The notes below the pieces were generated by a model, which worked only from the letters and a program-made list of their open reading frames with translations, was not told where the DNA came from and did no database searches. Shown piece after piece: positions 33,391 to 43,961 of a DNA stretch of 64,000 nucleotides (position 1 is its first letter; every line of letters begins with the position of its first letter). This stretch comes from Aphanomyces cochlioides. Its lineage: Eukaryota; Oomycota; Saprolegniomycetes; Saprolegniales; Verrucalvaceae. Made by a program: the position numbers and the translations under genes. The DNA is taken from positions 62,001-126,000 of the forward strand of contig JAHQRK010000031.1 of assembly GCA_019828595.1 (NCBI GenBank). The letters run 5' to 3'.

Positions 33391-33899
33391 ATGCTCTCAA
33401 CTTTTTAGTCATCTTAACATCCGTTGCCTCTGGGCCAACACACACAGACTAACCTAAGAAGCAAGATGCAGTTCAGTTATCGTCATAACTACTTATAACA
33501 TCAATAATACTTACGACTAGATCATCAATGGACTCTGACAGCCACTGGAGAGCTACCAGCAGTCTGCTTTGCTGCCTCGCAGACAGCCTTGTCGAGTGGG
33601 CAAACAAATAATGAATTCGTCGAGCCGTGGTCGAGCGCCGACACGCTGAGACGGCCATTGCTCCAGCAAGCAAGTGCTATCGACAGTTGACCTAGATTGT
33701 CGACCCCAAGTCGACGAATTCATTAACCTTTGTCGATTCATCGGTGTTGACTGCTAGGCAGCAAGTCAGGCGACTGGCAGGTTTCCGGCATCTCACTGAG
33801 TCTAATAATGATCTTAAGTGATATTGATGTTATAAGTAGTCACGACAGCATGTCAAACTGCATCTTGCCGTAGGTGTGTCCAAGGTAGAGATGAATGAC

Positions 33900-33945
33900 A
33901 AAATCTACAAAGCCTGGATTCGAACCTGGAATCTCGTGGTTCACT
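33900..33945 (-). other. tRNA-like sequence with B-box in the foldback centre
   Basis: On the minus strand GGTTCGAATCC (33916-33926) matches the B box exactly. The flanking sequence CACGAGATTCCA/AGGCTTTG does not complete a cloverleaf. Confidence 0.4.
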
Positions 33946-34629
33946 TTCTGTCAGCAACACCGGTCAAAACTGCCCGAGTGCAAAATCTCGATCGCGTCAC
34001 AGACATGTTCACATTCTCGTTTGCATTCACTGAGGCTTTCCGACTCGTTTATTATCGCCAGCAAGTTACGAATTGTAATGGCATTCCCGCCAGTAAGCGG
34101 TTGCCAGTCCGATTCTTTCGCAACGAGAGAGGCAAGTTGGAGTCGTGGCCTCTGTGCACGTGGTTGAGATCACGACTGTCGACTCATCCGTTGCAGCAAT
34201 GCTGTCGCTTGCCACAAGTCGCTCGTCGTTCAACAGTACGGAAGTCTGCTGGACGAAATGTAAGCATTGTCGCTTTTTGTAGTCAATCAATGAATCGCCA
34301 CCGATCCGTAGTAGTTTGTGCAGCTTGAGCTTTGCGCTCATTATCGCTAAGGCTTATACGACTGTGATGGTGAGAGCAGATTAAAGATGCCGGTCGCGAG
34401 TGTCGAGCAGTTGTTAGAAATGTTGAGATTCAACAAGATTGCCTGCGAGGCAGCAAAGCAGACTGCTGGTAGCTCTCCAGTGGCTGTCAGAGTCCATTGA
34501 TGATCTAGTCGTAAGTATTATTGATGTTATAAGTAGTTATGACGATAACTGAACTGCATCTTGCTTCTTAGGTTAGTCTGTGTGTGTTGGCCCAGAGGCA
34601 ACGGATGTTAAGTTGACTAAAAAGTTGAG

Positions 34630-34680
34630 AGCATGCCTGGACTCGAACCTGCAACCTCCAGGTTCAAACGCTGTCATCCT
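34630..34680 (-). other. tRNA-like sequence, mirror copy in the other foldback arm
   Basis: Inverted counterpart of the 33,376 motif (34639-34649). Confidence 0.4.
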
Positions 34681-35085
34681 ATCACAACGGCCACTGGCCT
34701 TGACAGTTACATGAGGCACAATTCTTAGCAAAGAACTCGCGTTAGCTCATTGAACATGAGCAGTTCTATCACAACGACGTTGACGTCTGCTCCTTCAAAT
34801 TACACGTCACAATGCATTTTCACATCCATGAACCAATCTCTTTCTAACTTCATCGCTGTTTTCTGTCAAACAAATACTAGTTGAAAACACAATGCTTCCT
34901 CTCCCTCGTGTGGGCATTTCCCCGTCACTACCTGTAGACTAAAGGGCTTTGCAGGGAACATGCCCAGTCTCTCGTGACGAGAGAGGAGCACAGTGTTCCA
35001 CAGTACTGATATTGATACACAAATGTGTGATTCCCCAAATATTTCCTGTGATTCCCGATTTTCTGTGTGCAGATTTTCTGGACTC

Positions 35086-35386
35086 CGACGCCGTGTTGAA
35101 GGTCGTGCCATCCGGGCCCGTGATGTCGCAAGGAGGCGACCGAGACGACGCCATCCCACCACTTGGAGCACACAGGCTCCGCGAGGACTTTTTCCAAGTC
35201 GGCGTCGGAGGGCGACGTGGTCGCGGGGGAGACACCGGTCTTTTCAAGGCACGACAAGTAGGCGGAGGAGGCCATGCTGCCGTACAAGTAGGTATGGAAT
35301 TTGCCCTGGCAGAGGGTATCGCCGATGATCCCAGCGGAGGCGGCGGCAATGCACGAGGCAGCCACAAGCACTGAGGTCGTCTTCAT
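35086..35386 (-). pseudogene. Elicitin-like gene copy A, 5' (head) fragment
   Basis: Starts MKTTSVLVAASCIAAASAG, a secretion signal, followed by the elicitin-like domain with Cys in DTLCQGK, YLSCLEK and AEPVCSK. After GVVS it lacks 14 bp present in copy B, which shifts the frame before the fourth Cys. It ends at the foldback insertion (CGACGCCGT at 35086-35094). Elicitins are secreted sterol-binding proteins of oomycetes. This copy is broken twice by insertions and once by the small deletion. The upstream region 35387-36138 should hold its promoter; no clear element was seen. Confidence 0.9.
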
Positions 35387-36138
35387 TGGAAAATGGGAAA
35401 TTGAAAAGTGAGATGGGATTTCAATTTGTTCGTTCCTGGTCTTGACAATCGAGTAAACTACGTCAACCACACGTTCCACCCATTACAAAGAGCGTCATGC
35501 GCTTGGACTCTGCACATGGCGACTTTGTAAAACACGTGTCTTCATTGCACAAATTTGACGCCAACCGTCGTGGCTGTGGCAAAAGAGTGACGAGTTCCAG
35601 ATGTGCGATTACAGTAGAATCTCAATGTGGACAACTCGGTATTTAGCAAAGTTTGGTATCACAGCGTGTTGACAGCAGAAGTGCCAAGTTGTATTCGTGG
35701 CAGAGTGATATGCACCCATGCAGAACGACAATCGATAAATTGATCTTCATATCGAGTCCAGGAGGCCGTGGCTCCACAGAACACCATGAGTCCACGACAC
35801 TGTGGCTCCAGCGTCCCAACGAAATTTTACCTAAATCGACTAAAAAAATATTAGTACATCTGATGCTACACTAATCTGGGGTTAAATCGGCCGATTTAAT
35901 ACGGATTAAAGCACATTCTTCCTCAACTTTAATGTCACCCCAAGGTTCGTTGGGTCCGATTTACGCATGGTCTGCTGTCTTTATTTACGAGCAGAATACT
36001 GAGGAACATGCACTTTCTAATGTGCAAATCTACCGGAATATCCGGTACTACACTAGAATTTCTCGAAAATACTGTAAATGAGTCAAGCCGTGTCGATGAC
36101 ACACAGCAAGGACCTGAGTTGGAGAATGCCTTGCCTAT

Positions 36139-36244
36139 TTTGACATCACAATGGACACACGCTGCTCATCTCAACGTCAACAGCTTCAGAATTTGACATC
36201 ACAATGGACACACGCTTCTCATCTCAACGTCAACAGCTTCACAA
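36139..36244 (+). repeat. 53 bp tandem duplication
   Basis: Two copies of a block starting TTTGACATCACAATGGACAC, differing by two bases. The flanking stretch to 36,658 has no recognised gene and may include the decayed copia LTR. Confidence 0.85.
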
Positions 36245-36658
36245 TTACGGCCGACCAACCAATTGCGTGTGTATTGTTTGTTTCTCTGCGTCTGTGCATG
36301 TATTTATGTTATCATCAAGTGTCTTGTGCACTTGATGTCTTTCATGATGCATTTGTGTTCGAGTTTGGTTATGAGTTTCTTTGCATCCAACACAGTCGTG
36401 ATGATTTCGGATTGATTGATTTCCTTCAATTACGGAGACCAGTATATTCGTATCTGAGTGTTGCTGTAGCTTGTTTGTCGGTTGACGATGATTGCGATGA
36501 AGTGTGCTTTTCGATGGAGTTTCTTATACGATCGACTCGATATAAGCTCATCACACGATCCACTCCCCCTTCGTCGTCAACGTCGAGTCACTCTCATCGT
36601 TTGAGGTATATTGATCGTTTACTCTGTGGTTTTAATGATTTTGTAGGTTCACCGGGAA

Positions 36659-39346
36659 TCACGTCATGCCCAGCATGGATCGCAGTTTCTCGAACTGTGC
36701 CAAGACGATACCCTTCGTGAGTATGTCGGCCACTTGTTCTTTTGTATTGATGTATCGTAGTTTGATGATGCCTTCTTCAACAAGATCCTTGATGAAGTGG
36801 AAGCGCAAGCGAATGTGCTTCGTCCTATCGTGCGAAGAGCTTCTGTGAACGACTTGGATCGTGCTCTGGTTGTCAACGTGTAGGTAAGTTGGAGAATTGA
36901 TAGCGAAACTCATTTCTTCCAGCAGTTCGCGTAACCAAACGATTGACTTTGCCGCTTCTGCGGCTGCGATAAACTCGACTTCAGTGGTGCTGTGGCCGAC
37001 AAGACTCTGCTTCCGCGAGGAGAATATGACTGCGGCGCCGGCAAGAGTAATGACCGTACCCGATATTGACTTGCTGTCATGTAGATCGTTGGCGAAGTCA
37101 GCATCGGAGAAGGCATGAAGATGGCTGTTCTTGTTGCTGTCATAGGTGAGACCGAGCGATGCGCTGCCTTTCAAGTATTGTAGGACACGCTTTGCCATGC
37201 GCCAATGCGTTTGGGTGTAATCATGGTTGTGCGACGCTAAAAAGCGAACGGCGTTGGCAATGTCTGGGCGATTGGCCGACACCAAGTACTGCAGCGCACC
37301 AACAAGATTTTGGTAAGGGACGTTCCGCTTGTCGGCAGCGAGGTCAGTAGTCGTTTCTGCTCCACTTGCTTGAGGTGTTCGAACAGGATGACAATGAGCC
37401 ATGTGAAAGCGATCAAGAAGCTCGATGACAAACTTTTCTTGGTGGATGCGAAGCGTTTTCAGCGAGTGGTCTCTGGTAACATGGACGCCAAGTATGTATT
37501 GTAGCTCACCCTTGTCGGTAAAGGAAGTTTTGATCAAGTCTGTGGTAGAAGTCAATTCCGTCTTGTCTCTTCCCGCGATGACAATGTCGTCAACGTAAAC
37601 AGCAAGGTATGTGGTTGTGCCAATTTGACTGTTTGACTTGACGTAGACACATTGGTCCTTGAAGCATTGCTTGAAGTTGATGGATCTCAAAAATTCATGG
37701 AGCTTTTTGTGCCACTGCTGCGGCGCTTGCTTGAGTCCATACAGCGACTTCTTTAGAAGACAGACATCGTTTGGCCGATCGGGATCCACGAAGCCTTCTG
37801 GTTGCGCCATGCAGATTTCTTCGTCGAGATCGCCATGTAAGAACGCTGTCTTGATGTCGATCTGAACTGTATTTAGGTCAAGGAGTGCGATCATGGCGCA
37901 GAAAACTCGAAGAGACTCAACACGCAAAACAGTGGCAAAGGTGTCACTGAAGTCCACACCTGCGATTTGGAGGAATCCTTTGATGACCAAGCGAGCTTTG
38001 AAGCGCTCAACTTCGCCAAACGGTAGGTATTTTACTTTCCAAACCCATTTTGATTTGAGGGCTTTGCGCCCGTTTGGTAGGCTCGTCAATACCCAAACGC
38101 GGTTGTCCATCATGGATTTATATTCACTTTGCATTGCCGCATACCACTCGCTTGTGTGTGGGCTTCGAGCGACGTCTGCCATTGTGAGTGGTTCTTCGAT
38201 CTTGGATGATGGAACTGAATCATTGCCTGTAGCATTGGATATTTGGTTCACTTCAAACCTCTTGGGTGGTCGCGATCGACGTTTAGGGCGTGGCTCTGGT
38301 GTGTCCACGGATGGTGATTGCTCGTGGTGGACTTGAGCCTCGTCAGAGATATCGTGCGAAATATCGGTGTCATTTCTGAAGCGCTGCGAGGTCAACTGCT
38401 CCAATGACTCAACCCCGCTTATCCCTTTGAAATTAGAAATCGACAATCGACCAGAGTTGAAAAGATCGTTTGCGAACATGTCAGCATTTCTGATTTTTGA
38501 TTCGTCAAACTTGACAGATCGGGAGACCGTGACGGTACGGTCTCGAGGATTCCACAGCTTATAACCAAGTTGACTTGTAGCGTATCCAAGGAAAACACAG
38601 GGAATTGCGGGATTCGACAATTTTGATGGTCGATGTGATTTTGGTACGAATTTGAACGCAAGGTAACCGAACGTCTTCAGCATGTAGTGTCTGGATGGTT
38701 TCTTGTACAAGACTTCGTATGGCGTTCTGTGGTTCAGCAATTCTTGAGGTGTGTTGTTGTACACATGAATGACGTACTCAAAGCAGTATCCCCATAGAGG
38801 CGACGGAAGTCCGCTCAGTGTCATGTACACTCGAATTTTGTTGAAGACCATTTCGTTTCCTTTCTCGGCAAGGTGGTTCTCCTCTGGTGTGTCAGTATTT
38901 GTGAATTTTTGTTTGATGCCTCGTGATAGGCAAGCTGCTTTAAACGCTGCGCTTGTGTACTCTCCCCCGCCATCAGAATACAAGATGCTGATTCGAGAGC
39001 CTTGGAGTTCACTGTCAACTGTTGATGTTAGCTCCTCAAGGTGGAGAATGGTATCGTCTTTTGTCTTGAGAAGCTTGCCGAAGATGAAGCGCGAGGCTTG
39101 GTCAATGAACATACTTGTGTAAGCTTCATTGTGGATTGTTGCAGGCCTGATCGGTCCACATATATCTGCGTTCAGACTTTGGAGCGGTGTTGGCGCAACG
39201 TAGTGGTGGGTGTTGCGGAATGAGACTCTCTTGGCTTGACCTTGCGCACAGCCGGGGCACACTTTTGTCGTGGTTGCGAGATCGTTTTTGGGATCCATGA
39301 TCGGTTTGATGATTTTGGCAACTTGGTTCTTGTCGGTATGGTTCAA
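36659..39346 (-). CDS. Copia pol: integrase, reverse transcriptase, RNase H
   Basis: 895 residues without a stop. Integrase: CPGCAQGQAKR zinc region, LNADICGPIRPA (first Asp), ILYSDGGGEYTS (second Asp), NTDTPEENHLAEKGNEM (Glu). RT: EWYAAMQSEYKSMMDNRVWV, KSKWVWKVKY, TVQIDIKTAFLHGDLDEEI, QPEGFV, LKKSLYGLKQAPQQWH and active site LAVYVDDIVIAG. RNase H: AFSDADFAND, STTEVEFIAAAEAAKSIVWL, HVDNQSTIQV, KHIRLRFHFIKD. The enzymes copy element RNA and insert the DNA. The first Met is probably not a natural start, because pol should be fused to the upstream frame; LNHTDKNQVAK continues the previous ORF after a one-base shift at about 39,345. Catalytic residues look intact. Confidence 0.92.
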   Translation of the reverse strand: MNHTDKNQVAKIIKPIMDPKNDLATTTKVCPGCAQGQAKRVSFRNTHHYVAPTPLQSLNADICGPIRPATIHNEAYTSMFIDQASRFIFGKLLKTKDDTILHLEELTSTVDSELQGSRISILYSDGGGEYTSAAFKAACLSRGIKQKFTNTDTPEENHLAEKGNEMVFNKIRVYMTLSGLPSPLWGYCFEYVIHVYNNTPQELLNHRTPYEVLYKKPSRHYMLKTFGYLAFKFVPKSHRPSKLSNPAIPCVFLGYATSQLGYKLWNPRDRTVTVSRSVKFDESKIRNADMFANDLFNSGRLSISNFKGISGVESLEQLTSQRFRNDTDISHDISDEAQVHHEQSPSVDTPEPRPKRRSRPPKRFEVNQISNATGNDSVPSSKIEEPLTMADVARSPHTSEWYAAMQSEYKSMMDNRVWVLTSLPNGRKALKSKWVWKVKYLPFGEVERFKARLVIKGFLQIAGVDFSDTFATVLRVESLRVFCAMIALLDLNTVQIDIKTAFLHGDLDEEICMAQPEGFVDPDRPNDVCLLKKSLYGLKQAPQQWHKKLHEFLRSINFKQCFKDQCVYVKSNSQIGTTTYLAVYVDDIVIAGRDKTELTSTTDLIKTSFTDKGELQYILGVHVTRDHSLKTLRIHQEKFVIELLDRFHMAHCHPVRTPQASGAETTTDLAADKRNVPYQNLVGALQYLVSANRPDIANAVRFLASHNHDYTQTHWRMAKRVLQYLKGSASLGLTYDSNKNSHLHAFSDADFANDLHDSKSISGTVITLAGAAVIFSSRKQSLVGHSTTEVEFIAAAEAAKSIVWLRELLEEMSFAINSPTYLHVDNQSTIQVVHRSSSHDRTKHIRLRFHFIKDLVEEGIIKLRYINTKEQVADILTKGIVLAQFEKLRSMLGMT

Positions 39347-40278
39347 TTTGTTATTAACTTGTCGTCATTAGGTTTGTCCGAGTTGATTGCATGGATTGTT
39401 GTGCTCTGGCCGAAAGTTTGAGATGGAGGAACAGCCCATTCCCGATGATGCTTCATCGCATTTTTGAGGACATAGAGGTTGTTGATCATCTCGAAATGCA
39501 GCTCATGATCCGTGTGGATGTTCTTGTAGATTCTTTCAACATTGTCTTGACGTACAAGATGGTAGTTGCTTTCCAAGAGTCGGCAATGCGAGATGAGGTT
39601 CTTGTACAAGGAGGGGTTATACGTCACATTGTTTAGAACGATTGTTGTCGACAAGTCATTGACGTGGAGCTTGATCTTGGCTACACCAACTTGACCATGG
39701 ATCTCTGTCTTATTTGGCAGAATTAGTCGACCAGGACCATGCCAGGTAGAGATGAACTCCTTCACTCCAGTCACGTGTCCAGTAGCATAATTGTCGAGCG
39801 TCCAGTGCTGGTCTTTGTCATCGTCGTCGAGTGGTGAGTCCGAGCTTTTGTTTGAGATTGCGTTAATGTTGTAGGATGGACCATCGTCGGAGTCAGACGA
39901 CTCGTCATCACGCGCCTTCTTTTGTGCTTTGGACTTGAACGGCTGTTTGGTAACTTGTCTCGTGCTTGACTTTGCGTAATTTGGATCGAAGTCCGGATGA
40001 TCTTGCGCAACATGGTTGGTCCGGCGGCGGCATATGAAGCACCACTTCCCCTCCTCGTTGGGCTTTGATCTCTCAGAGAAGTCTCTGACCTTTGACTGTA
40101 GCGCATTCACTTCACTCGCAAGTGTGTTGTCGTCGATTTGCCGCTTGCGCTTGATATCCAAATCACGTGGACGATCTGAACGGCGGGTGCGTTGTCTTTC
40201 ATTTCTCTTTTCCTCTTCATTCAACAGTGCACTGATCAGCGTTTTTAGCTTGATTTCATGTTGTGGTGTAGGCTTCAA
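39343..40278 (-). pseudogene. Copia gag C-terminus and protease
   Basis: A basic, charged region (KRNERQRTRRSDRPRDLD), a CCHH-like site CFICRRRTNHVAQDH, an acidic Ser-rich spacer, then WTLDNYATGHVTG where copia proteases normally have DSGA. Ser-Gly is replaced by Asn-Tyr next to the catalytic Asp, which should disable the enzyme. The frame is joined to the upstream gag by a one-base shift near 40,340: the codons for AINEQETVEWILISLPDSG span the gap in this frame. Confidence 0.75.
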
Positions 40279-40340
40279 GTGATTTATAAATGACGTGTAG
40301 TTGTCTGGACCAGAGTCCGGAAGCGATATCAGGATCCACT

Positions 40341-41084
40341 CTACCGTCTCTTGTTCGTTGATGGCCTTGACATGTCGTTCAGTTCTCTGATCGTCGCACG
40401 AACTTTTCCAATATGCTTGAGCATATCCATCTTGGGCTCATAGCGGAGATTGCAAAGACGACGTAGTACGTAAGTTGTGTTGGACCATTCCTTTGTCTCA
40501 AAGTTTGCAATCAAGGTTTTCCACATTTCTGACGGCGTGTTGTCTTCACGAATCATGTCAAAAACGTCATTTGAGAGAGAAGTTTGAAGGTAGGACTTTG
40601 CCAAGTTGACTTTGTCTTCACATTCATACATTTCTTCATCAGGGCAGTCATTGTCGGGAGGTAACTCGGCTTCAGTGATGATATCCCAAATATGGCGTAG
40701 TTGGCAGATATTCTGGAACTTTATCTTGAAGGCCGAGAAGTGTTTTCCGTTGAAATTCACTTTTCGGAGCAAGTCCTTGGCCTCCGATTCAGTAGACCGT
40801 GCGGGTAAGGCTCTTGACTTGTCAGCTGAGTGTTGTAGTTGCTTGATGTCGTTGCGCTGCGATTCGAGCATAGCAACCAGTGATTCAAGAGAAATCGACA
40901 TGCGTTGGGAGCGGAGCGATTTCGGTTCGTTGGATTGTTCTTGATGGGGCTCACAATCTTCTTGAGAGATAGGCGCGACATCAGAGGGGGCATGCGTCGG
41001 TGGGTCCAGTGACTCTCCAAGGAGAGTTTGATCACCTTGAGCGCTAGGCGCAACGCTTGCACGTTCTTTTCCAGATTTCGACAT
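40341..41084 (-). pseudogene. Copia gag, N-terminal part
   Basis: MSKSGKERASVAPSAQGDQT then a Ser/Glu/Pro-rich leader, and a UBN2-like gag region (KVNFNGKHFSAFKIKFQNIC, EMWKTLIANFETKEWSNTTY, LKHIGKVRATIRELNDM). The frame leaves sense after NDM and closes at 40,341, while the true continuation is one base off. Confidence 0.78.
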
Positions 41085-41502
41085 TGGAGATTACGGCTGT
41101 TAACCTTACTGAAGGCAGCTTGTGTATAATGAAGTAAATTCAATTATGATTATCAACACCGTGCTCGCCAGTCTCCACACTCCACACATTGAATGGAACG
41201 GGCTGGAGGCCATCATCCGGATAATCATTCCGGATAATGTGTTAGTGCATTCCAAAGCCCGCCACGCAATTGAATTGATCGGTGGTGGTCTTTCGTATCC
41301 GCAAAGTAAGAATCTATCTTTGAACTGGTTCAGTAGAATAGCGACAAGAAACGCCAAAGCACGGTACAAGGTAGACATGGTGCACCACGACCATATGAGT
41401 TGCATCCCGACGCACACTTGAAAACATTGTCATGGATGAGGATTGTCAAGAGGAAACTTGAGTCTTTCCCCACCAACTCACTTTTCAATTTACTACATTC
41501 CA
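41085..41502. other. Stretch between copia gag and elicitin copy B
   Basis: Should contain the elicitin promoter and possibly a decayed copia LTR. A palindromic TCCGGATAATCATTCCGGA lies near 41,217-41,235. No gene recognised. Confidence 0.4.
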
Positions 41503-42098
41503 ATGAAGACGACCTCCGTGCTTGTGGCTGCCTCGTGCATCGCGTCCGCCTCCGCTGGGATCATCGGCGATACCCTCTGCCAAGGCAAATTCCAAACCTA
41601 CTTGTACGGCAGCATGGCCTCCTCCGCCTACTTGTCGTGCCTTGAAAAGACCGGTGTCTCCCCCGCGACCACGTCGCCCTCCGACGCCGACTTGCAAAAT
41701 GTTCTCGCGGAGCCTGTGTGCACCAAGTGGTGGGATGGCGTCGTCTCGGACGTCAAGGGAATCTCGCCTCCTTGCGACATCACGGGCCCGGATGGCACTA
41801 CCTTCAACACGACGTCGTTCCCATGGACCATCAAGACACTCTTCCAATTCGTCAAGCAAAACGCTGCCAACATCACAACGACGGTGGTCCCTCTGCTAGC
41901 AATACGGCTGCTGCTCCTGGTGCGACCACGCCCAAGGCTCCAACCTCCGGTGGTGCCATCACTGCTGTCCCCGCTAGTGCCCTTCCCGCTGTTCCTGCTG
42001 TGACTGCTACAGTCGCTCCAGCCGTGACGCCCAAGTCGGATGCGTTCACTGTGGGTGTGGCTACGACTGCTATCGTCGTGATGACCATGATGGCTTAA
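41503..42098 (+). pseudogene. Elicitin-like gene copy B, one frameshift in the stalk
   Basis: Secreted sterol-binding elicitin-like protein. Signal peptide MKTTSVLVAASCIASASAG, then a domain of about 100 residues with Cys in DTLCQGK, YLSCLEK, AEPVCTK and SPPCDIT. Four mature cysteines instead of the canonical six would give at most two of the usual three disulphides. After NAANITTT one base is missing relative to copy A near 41,882. The Ala/Thr/Val stalk and hydrophobic end (SDAFTVGVATTAIVV) therefore sit in another frame, closing with TAA at 42,096-42,098. As written, translation would swap the stalk for a Leu/Pro/Arg-rich 32-residue end. The domain itself is whole, so a secreted but unanchored product is possible. 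A mariner inserted 14 bp after the stop. Confidence 0.85.
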
Positions 42099-42112
42099 TT
42101 GTACAATATATA

Positions 42113-43576
42113 CTACTCTGTCCCATTTTATTGTGTGGTTTGGCTTAATCCTATCCCTAATTCGAAAGTAACATCATTGGTAGATATTAAATATACAATC
42201 TGATTGAAAGAAATATATTCGAAATAAAAGTGAATTGCCTTAAATCAAGGTGCTATTTGAAAAGAACGAGCGCAGCCGTCGTTGCCGCTTCTTGAGAACA
42301 TTCATAAGAGCTGGGCAAGCCATGTCCATGTCGTCTAAGTTGGCTTTTATTTGTATGGGGGATCTTGTATTGGTTATCACCAGTATGGAGCATCACCTGC
42401 TCCATGCATGCACACCAAGTATAAAATATGTTATCGAGAGTCTCACGACTTAACTCTAGAAATGATTCATGTACAGCATGCACAAGATCTTCTAGTGTCT
42501 TCGTTCGTTTCTTTTGCTGAAGCGACTGAATTGCGTTGAAGTAACCTAGATCTAGTACATGTAGATCTGGTGCTGGCAAACAATTTCAACTGTCAAACTT
42601 GACGTGGTGAACCAATGGCCAGCTCGCGGATGCGCGGAAGCGTTGTCGCACTGAAGGTACACATGACGAACACCATCACGAGGCCACTTCTCTTCAATCG
42701 CAGGTCGCACAAGTTCCTCCAAAAATTTCCTGAAAACAGGAGTAGTAACTGACAGAGGAGAAAGTTCAGGTGTACCAGCAACACGATTAGCTGACGATCA
42801 TCGAGCTGGAATGACCTCGGCAAAAGGCCAAATCCCCAACTTTCCATCAAACCAACAGTTACGGTGAGCATCCCAACGTGGCCGCGCGACAGCACAAAGA
42901 AACATCAATTGCCCAATGATGCGCTTATTCTGGGCCGATCTTGGAGGTGGATTTTCCCATGGAGCCAAAACAAAGGATCGCTTGATCTTGTCGACTTTAA
43001 AAATCTTCTCGTCGATGTGAATAGTGTCTTGAAAACTTGGAAACGAGAAAGACAAGACATCAGAGTTAGAATCATAAGATTGAATTAAGTGTTTTAAACA
43101 AAATTCAACCCTATTTTTCTTGTGCTCTTCTGTGAAGCGTGGTTTGATTGAATTCGACGAGTTCTTGAGAATTCCTTGGCTCATGTAACGATGTAGTGAT
43201 GATTTTGGGATGCAGGTGTTGTACGAAGCACATCGGTATGTCTCTCGTTTTTCGAACTCAAGGTCGGACACAAGCGTTTGAACTTCGTGGGCATGACGAG
43301 GCTTGCGCCCGCACTTTTTATTGCGTTTCGGTTGCAGTTCGAAGCAGCGTGATTCAGATTTGGCCTGGCAACGGCCAGCAAGACTTTGGAGCAGTGGGAC
43401 TTCCAGAGTGATGCAACTAGACTAGCACTGACAGAGTGCCGTTGGGCCACTTGTTTGATGGCGCCATGTTTGTGCTTGCCGTCGGACGACTTGTCAGCGA
43501 GGTCCAGCAAGATGTCACTGTTGGCGTCACGTCCTTGCCGCGCATTGCAAAATGAAAGTTTGCTGGCCATACGCAA
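42113..43576 (-). mobile_element. Mariner element 2, right end lost
   Basis: The left end CTACTCTGTCCCATTTTATT begins right after TA within the elicitin B 3' flank. No matching right end exists up to 43,960. It encodes a broken transposase. Confidence 0.7.
42253..43576 (-). pseudogene. Mariner-like transposase, frameshifted
   Basis: The N-terminus has an HTH (AIKQVAQRHSVSASLVASLW). A shift in an A5 run near 43,310 leads into GRKPRHAHEVQTLVSDLEFE, then STIHR-type second HTH (CIPKSSLHRYMSQG), FTEEHKKNRVEFCLKH, the first-Asp motif IHIDEKIF (Ile for the usual Trp), LMFLCAVARPRWD and FDGKLGIWPFAEV. After another shift near 42,800 it reads YLQCDNASAHPRAG (second Asp), and finally LHVLDLGYFNAIQSLQQKK (third Asp). 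It is a relative of the intact copy at 23.7 kb, but clearly a different subfamily. Confidence 0.85.
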
Positions 43577-43755
43577 GATGTTGGGTAATTATGTTTGACA
43601 GGTCTAGTCAGTTCAATTTCCTCTCAAATATTATGTATTTTTTTAACTTTGCTATACAATATTCAAGTTCGGTGCTTTATTTTTATAACTAGTGAATTTT
43701 AATTTTTGTCCACAGAAATGGTTGGATTCCACGAGCTATTTGATTCGCCCAATTG

Positions 43756-43850
43756 CAAGCGTTCAATCACGCCGGCGGATCCATTCACCAATCGACGCCA
43801 TTGGCTAATAAATATTTTGGGCGATTGTGATTGGCTGAATTTTTTTTTAA
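43756..43850 (-). repeat. Dispersed repeat R1, copy b
   Basis: Inverted relative to the copy at 13,204, sharing AAATATTTATTAGCCAATGG and CGCCGGCGTGATT. The neighbouring 43,577-43,755 is AT-rich and unassigned. Confidence 0.7.
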
Positions 43851-43961
43851 AGAAAGTACAATGCCCATGAGAGAAAGTACTGGAGATTGATACAAAAAAC
43901 GAATCCAAATTGGGAAATTTCTAGCGAATTCACAATATTATATGAGATATTTTATGTAGTA

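Larger units (their letters stand above)
25488..35085. mobile_element. Large foldback (MULE-type) element splitting elicitin copy A
   Basis: Flanked by CGACGCCGT at 25479-25487 and 35086-35094, a perfect 9 bp duplication of elicitin sequence. The terminal arms share CTGCACACAG, AAATCGGGAATCACAGG, TGTGTATCAATATCAGTACT and on for about 185 bp. Inverted similarity resumes after the nested insertions and runs from 33,220-33,590 against 34,440-34,800. Without the nested gypsy-2 and hAT-like MITE it would be about 2.2 kb. No transposase was found. The centre (33,600-34,400) holds further tRNA-like sequence and no recognised gene. Confidence 0.87.
36659..41084 (-). mobile_element. Ty1/copia retrotransposon, coding part
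   Basis: Gag at the right, then protease, integrase, RT and RNase H toward the left: the copia order (integrase before RT). LTRs could not be matched between 35,900-36,650 and 41,090-41,450, so the ends are unknown or lost. Confidence 0.85.

Noticed and set aside
33350..33400. A true tRNA gene
   Set aside because: A B-box is present, but the T arm and acceptor do not pair and no anticodon arm could be drawn.
41122..41421. A 99-codon plus-strand ORF upstream of elicitin B
   Set aside because: No domain, no similarity to the elicitin gene, and an equally long frame on the other strand.
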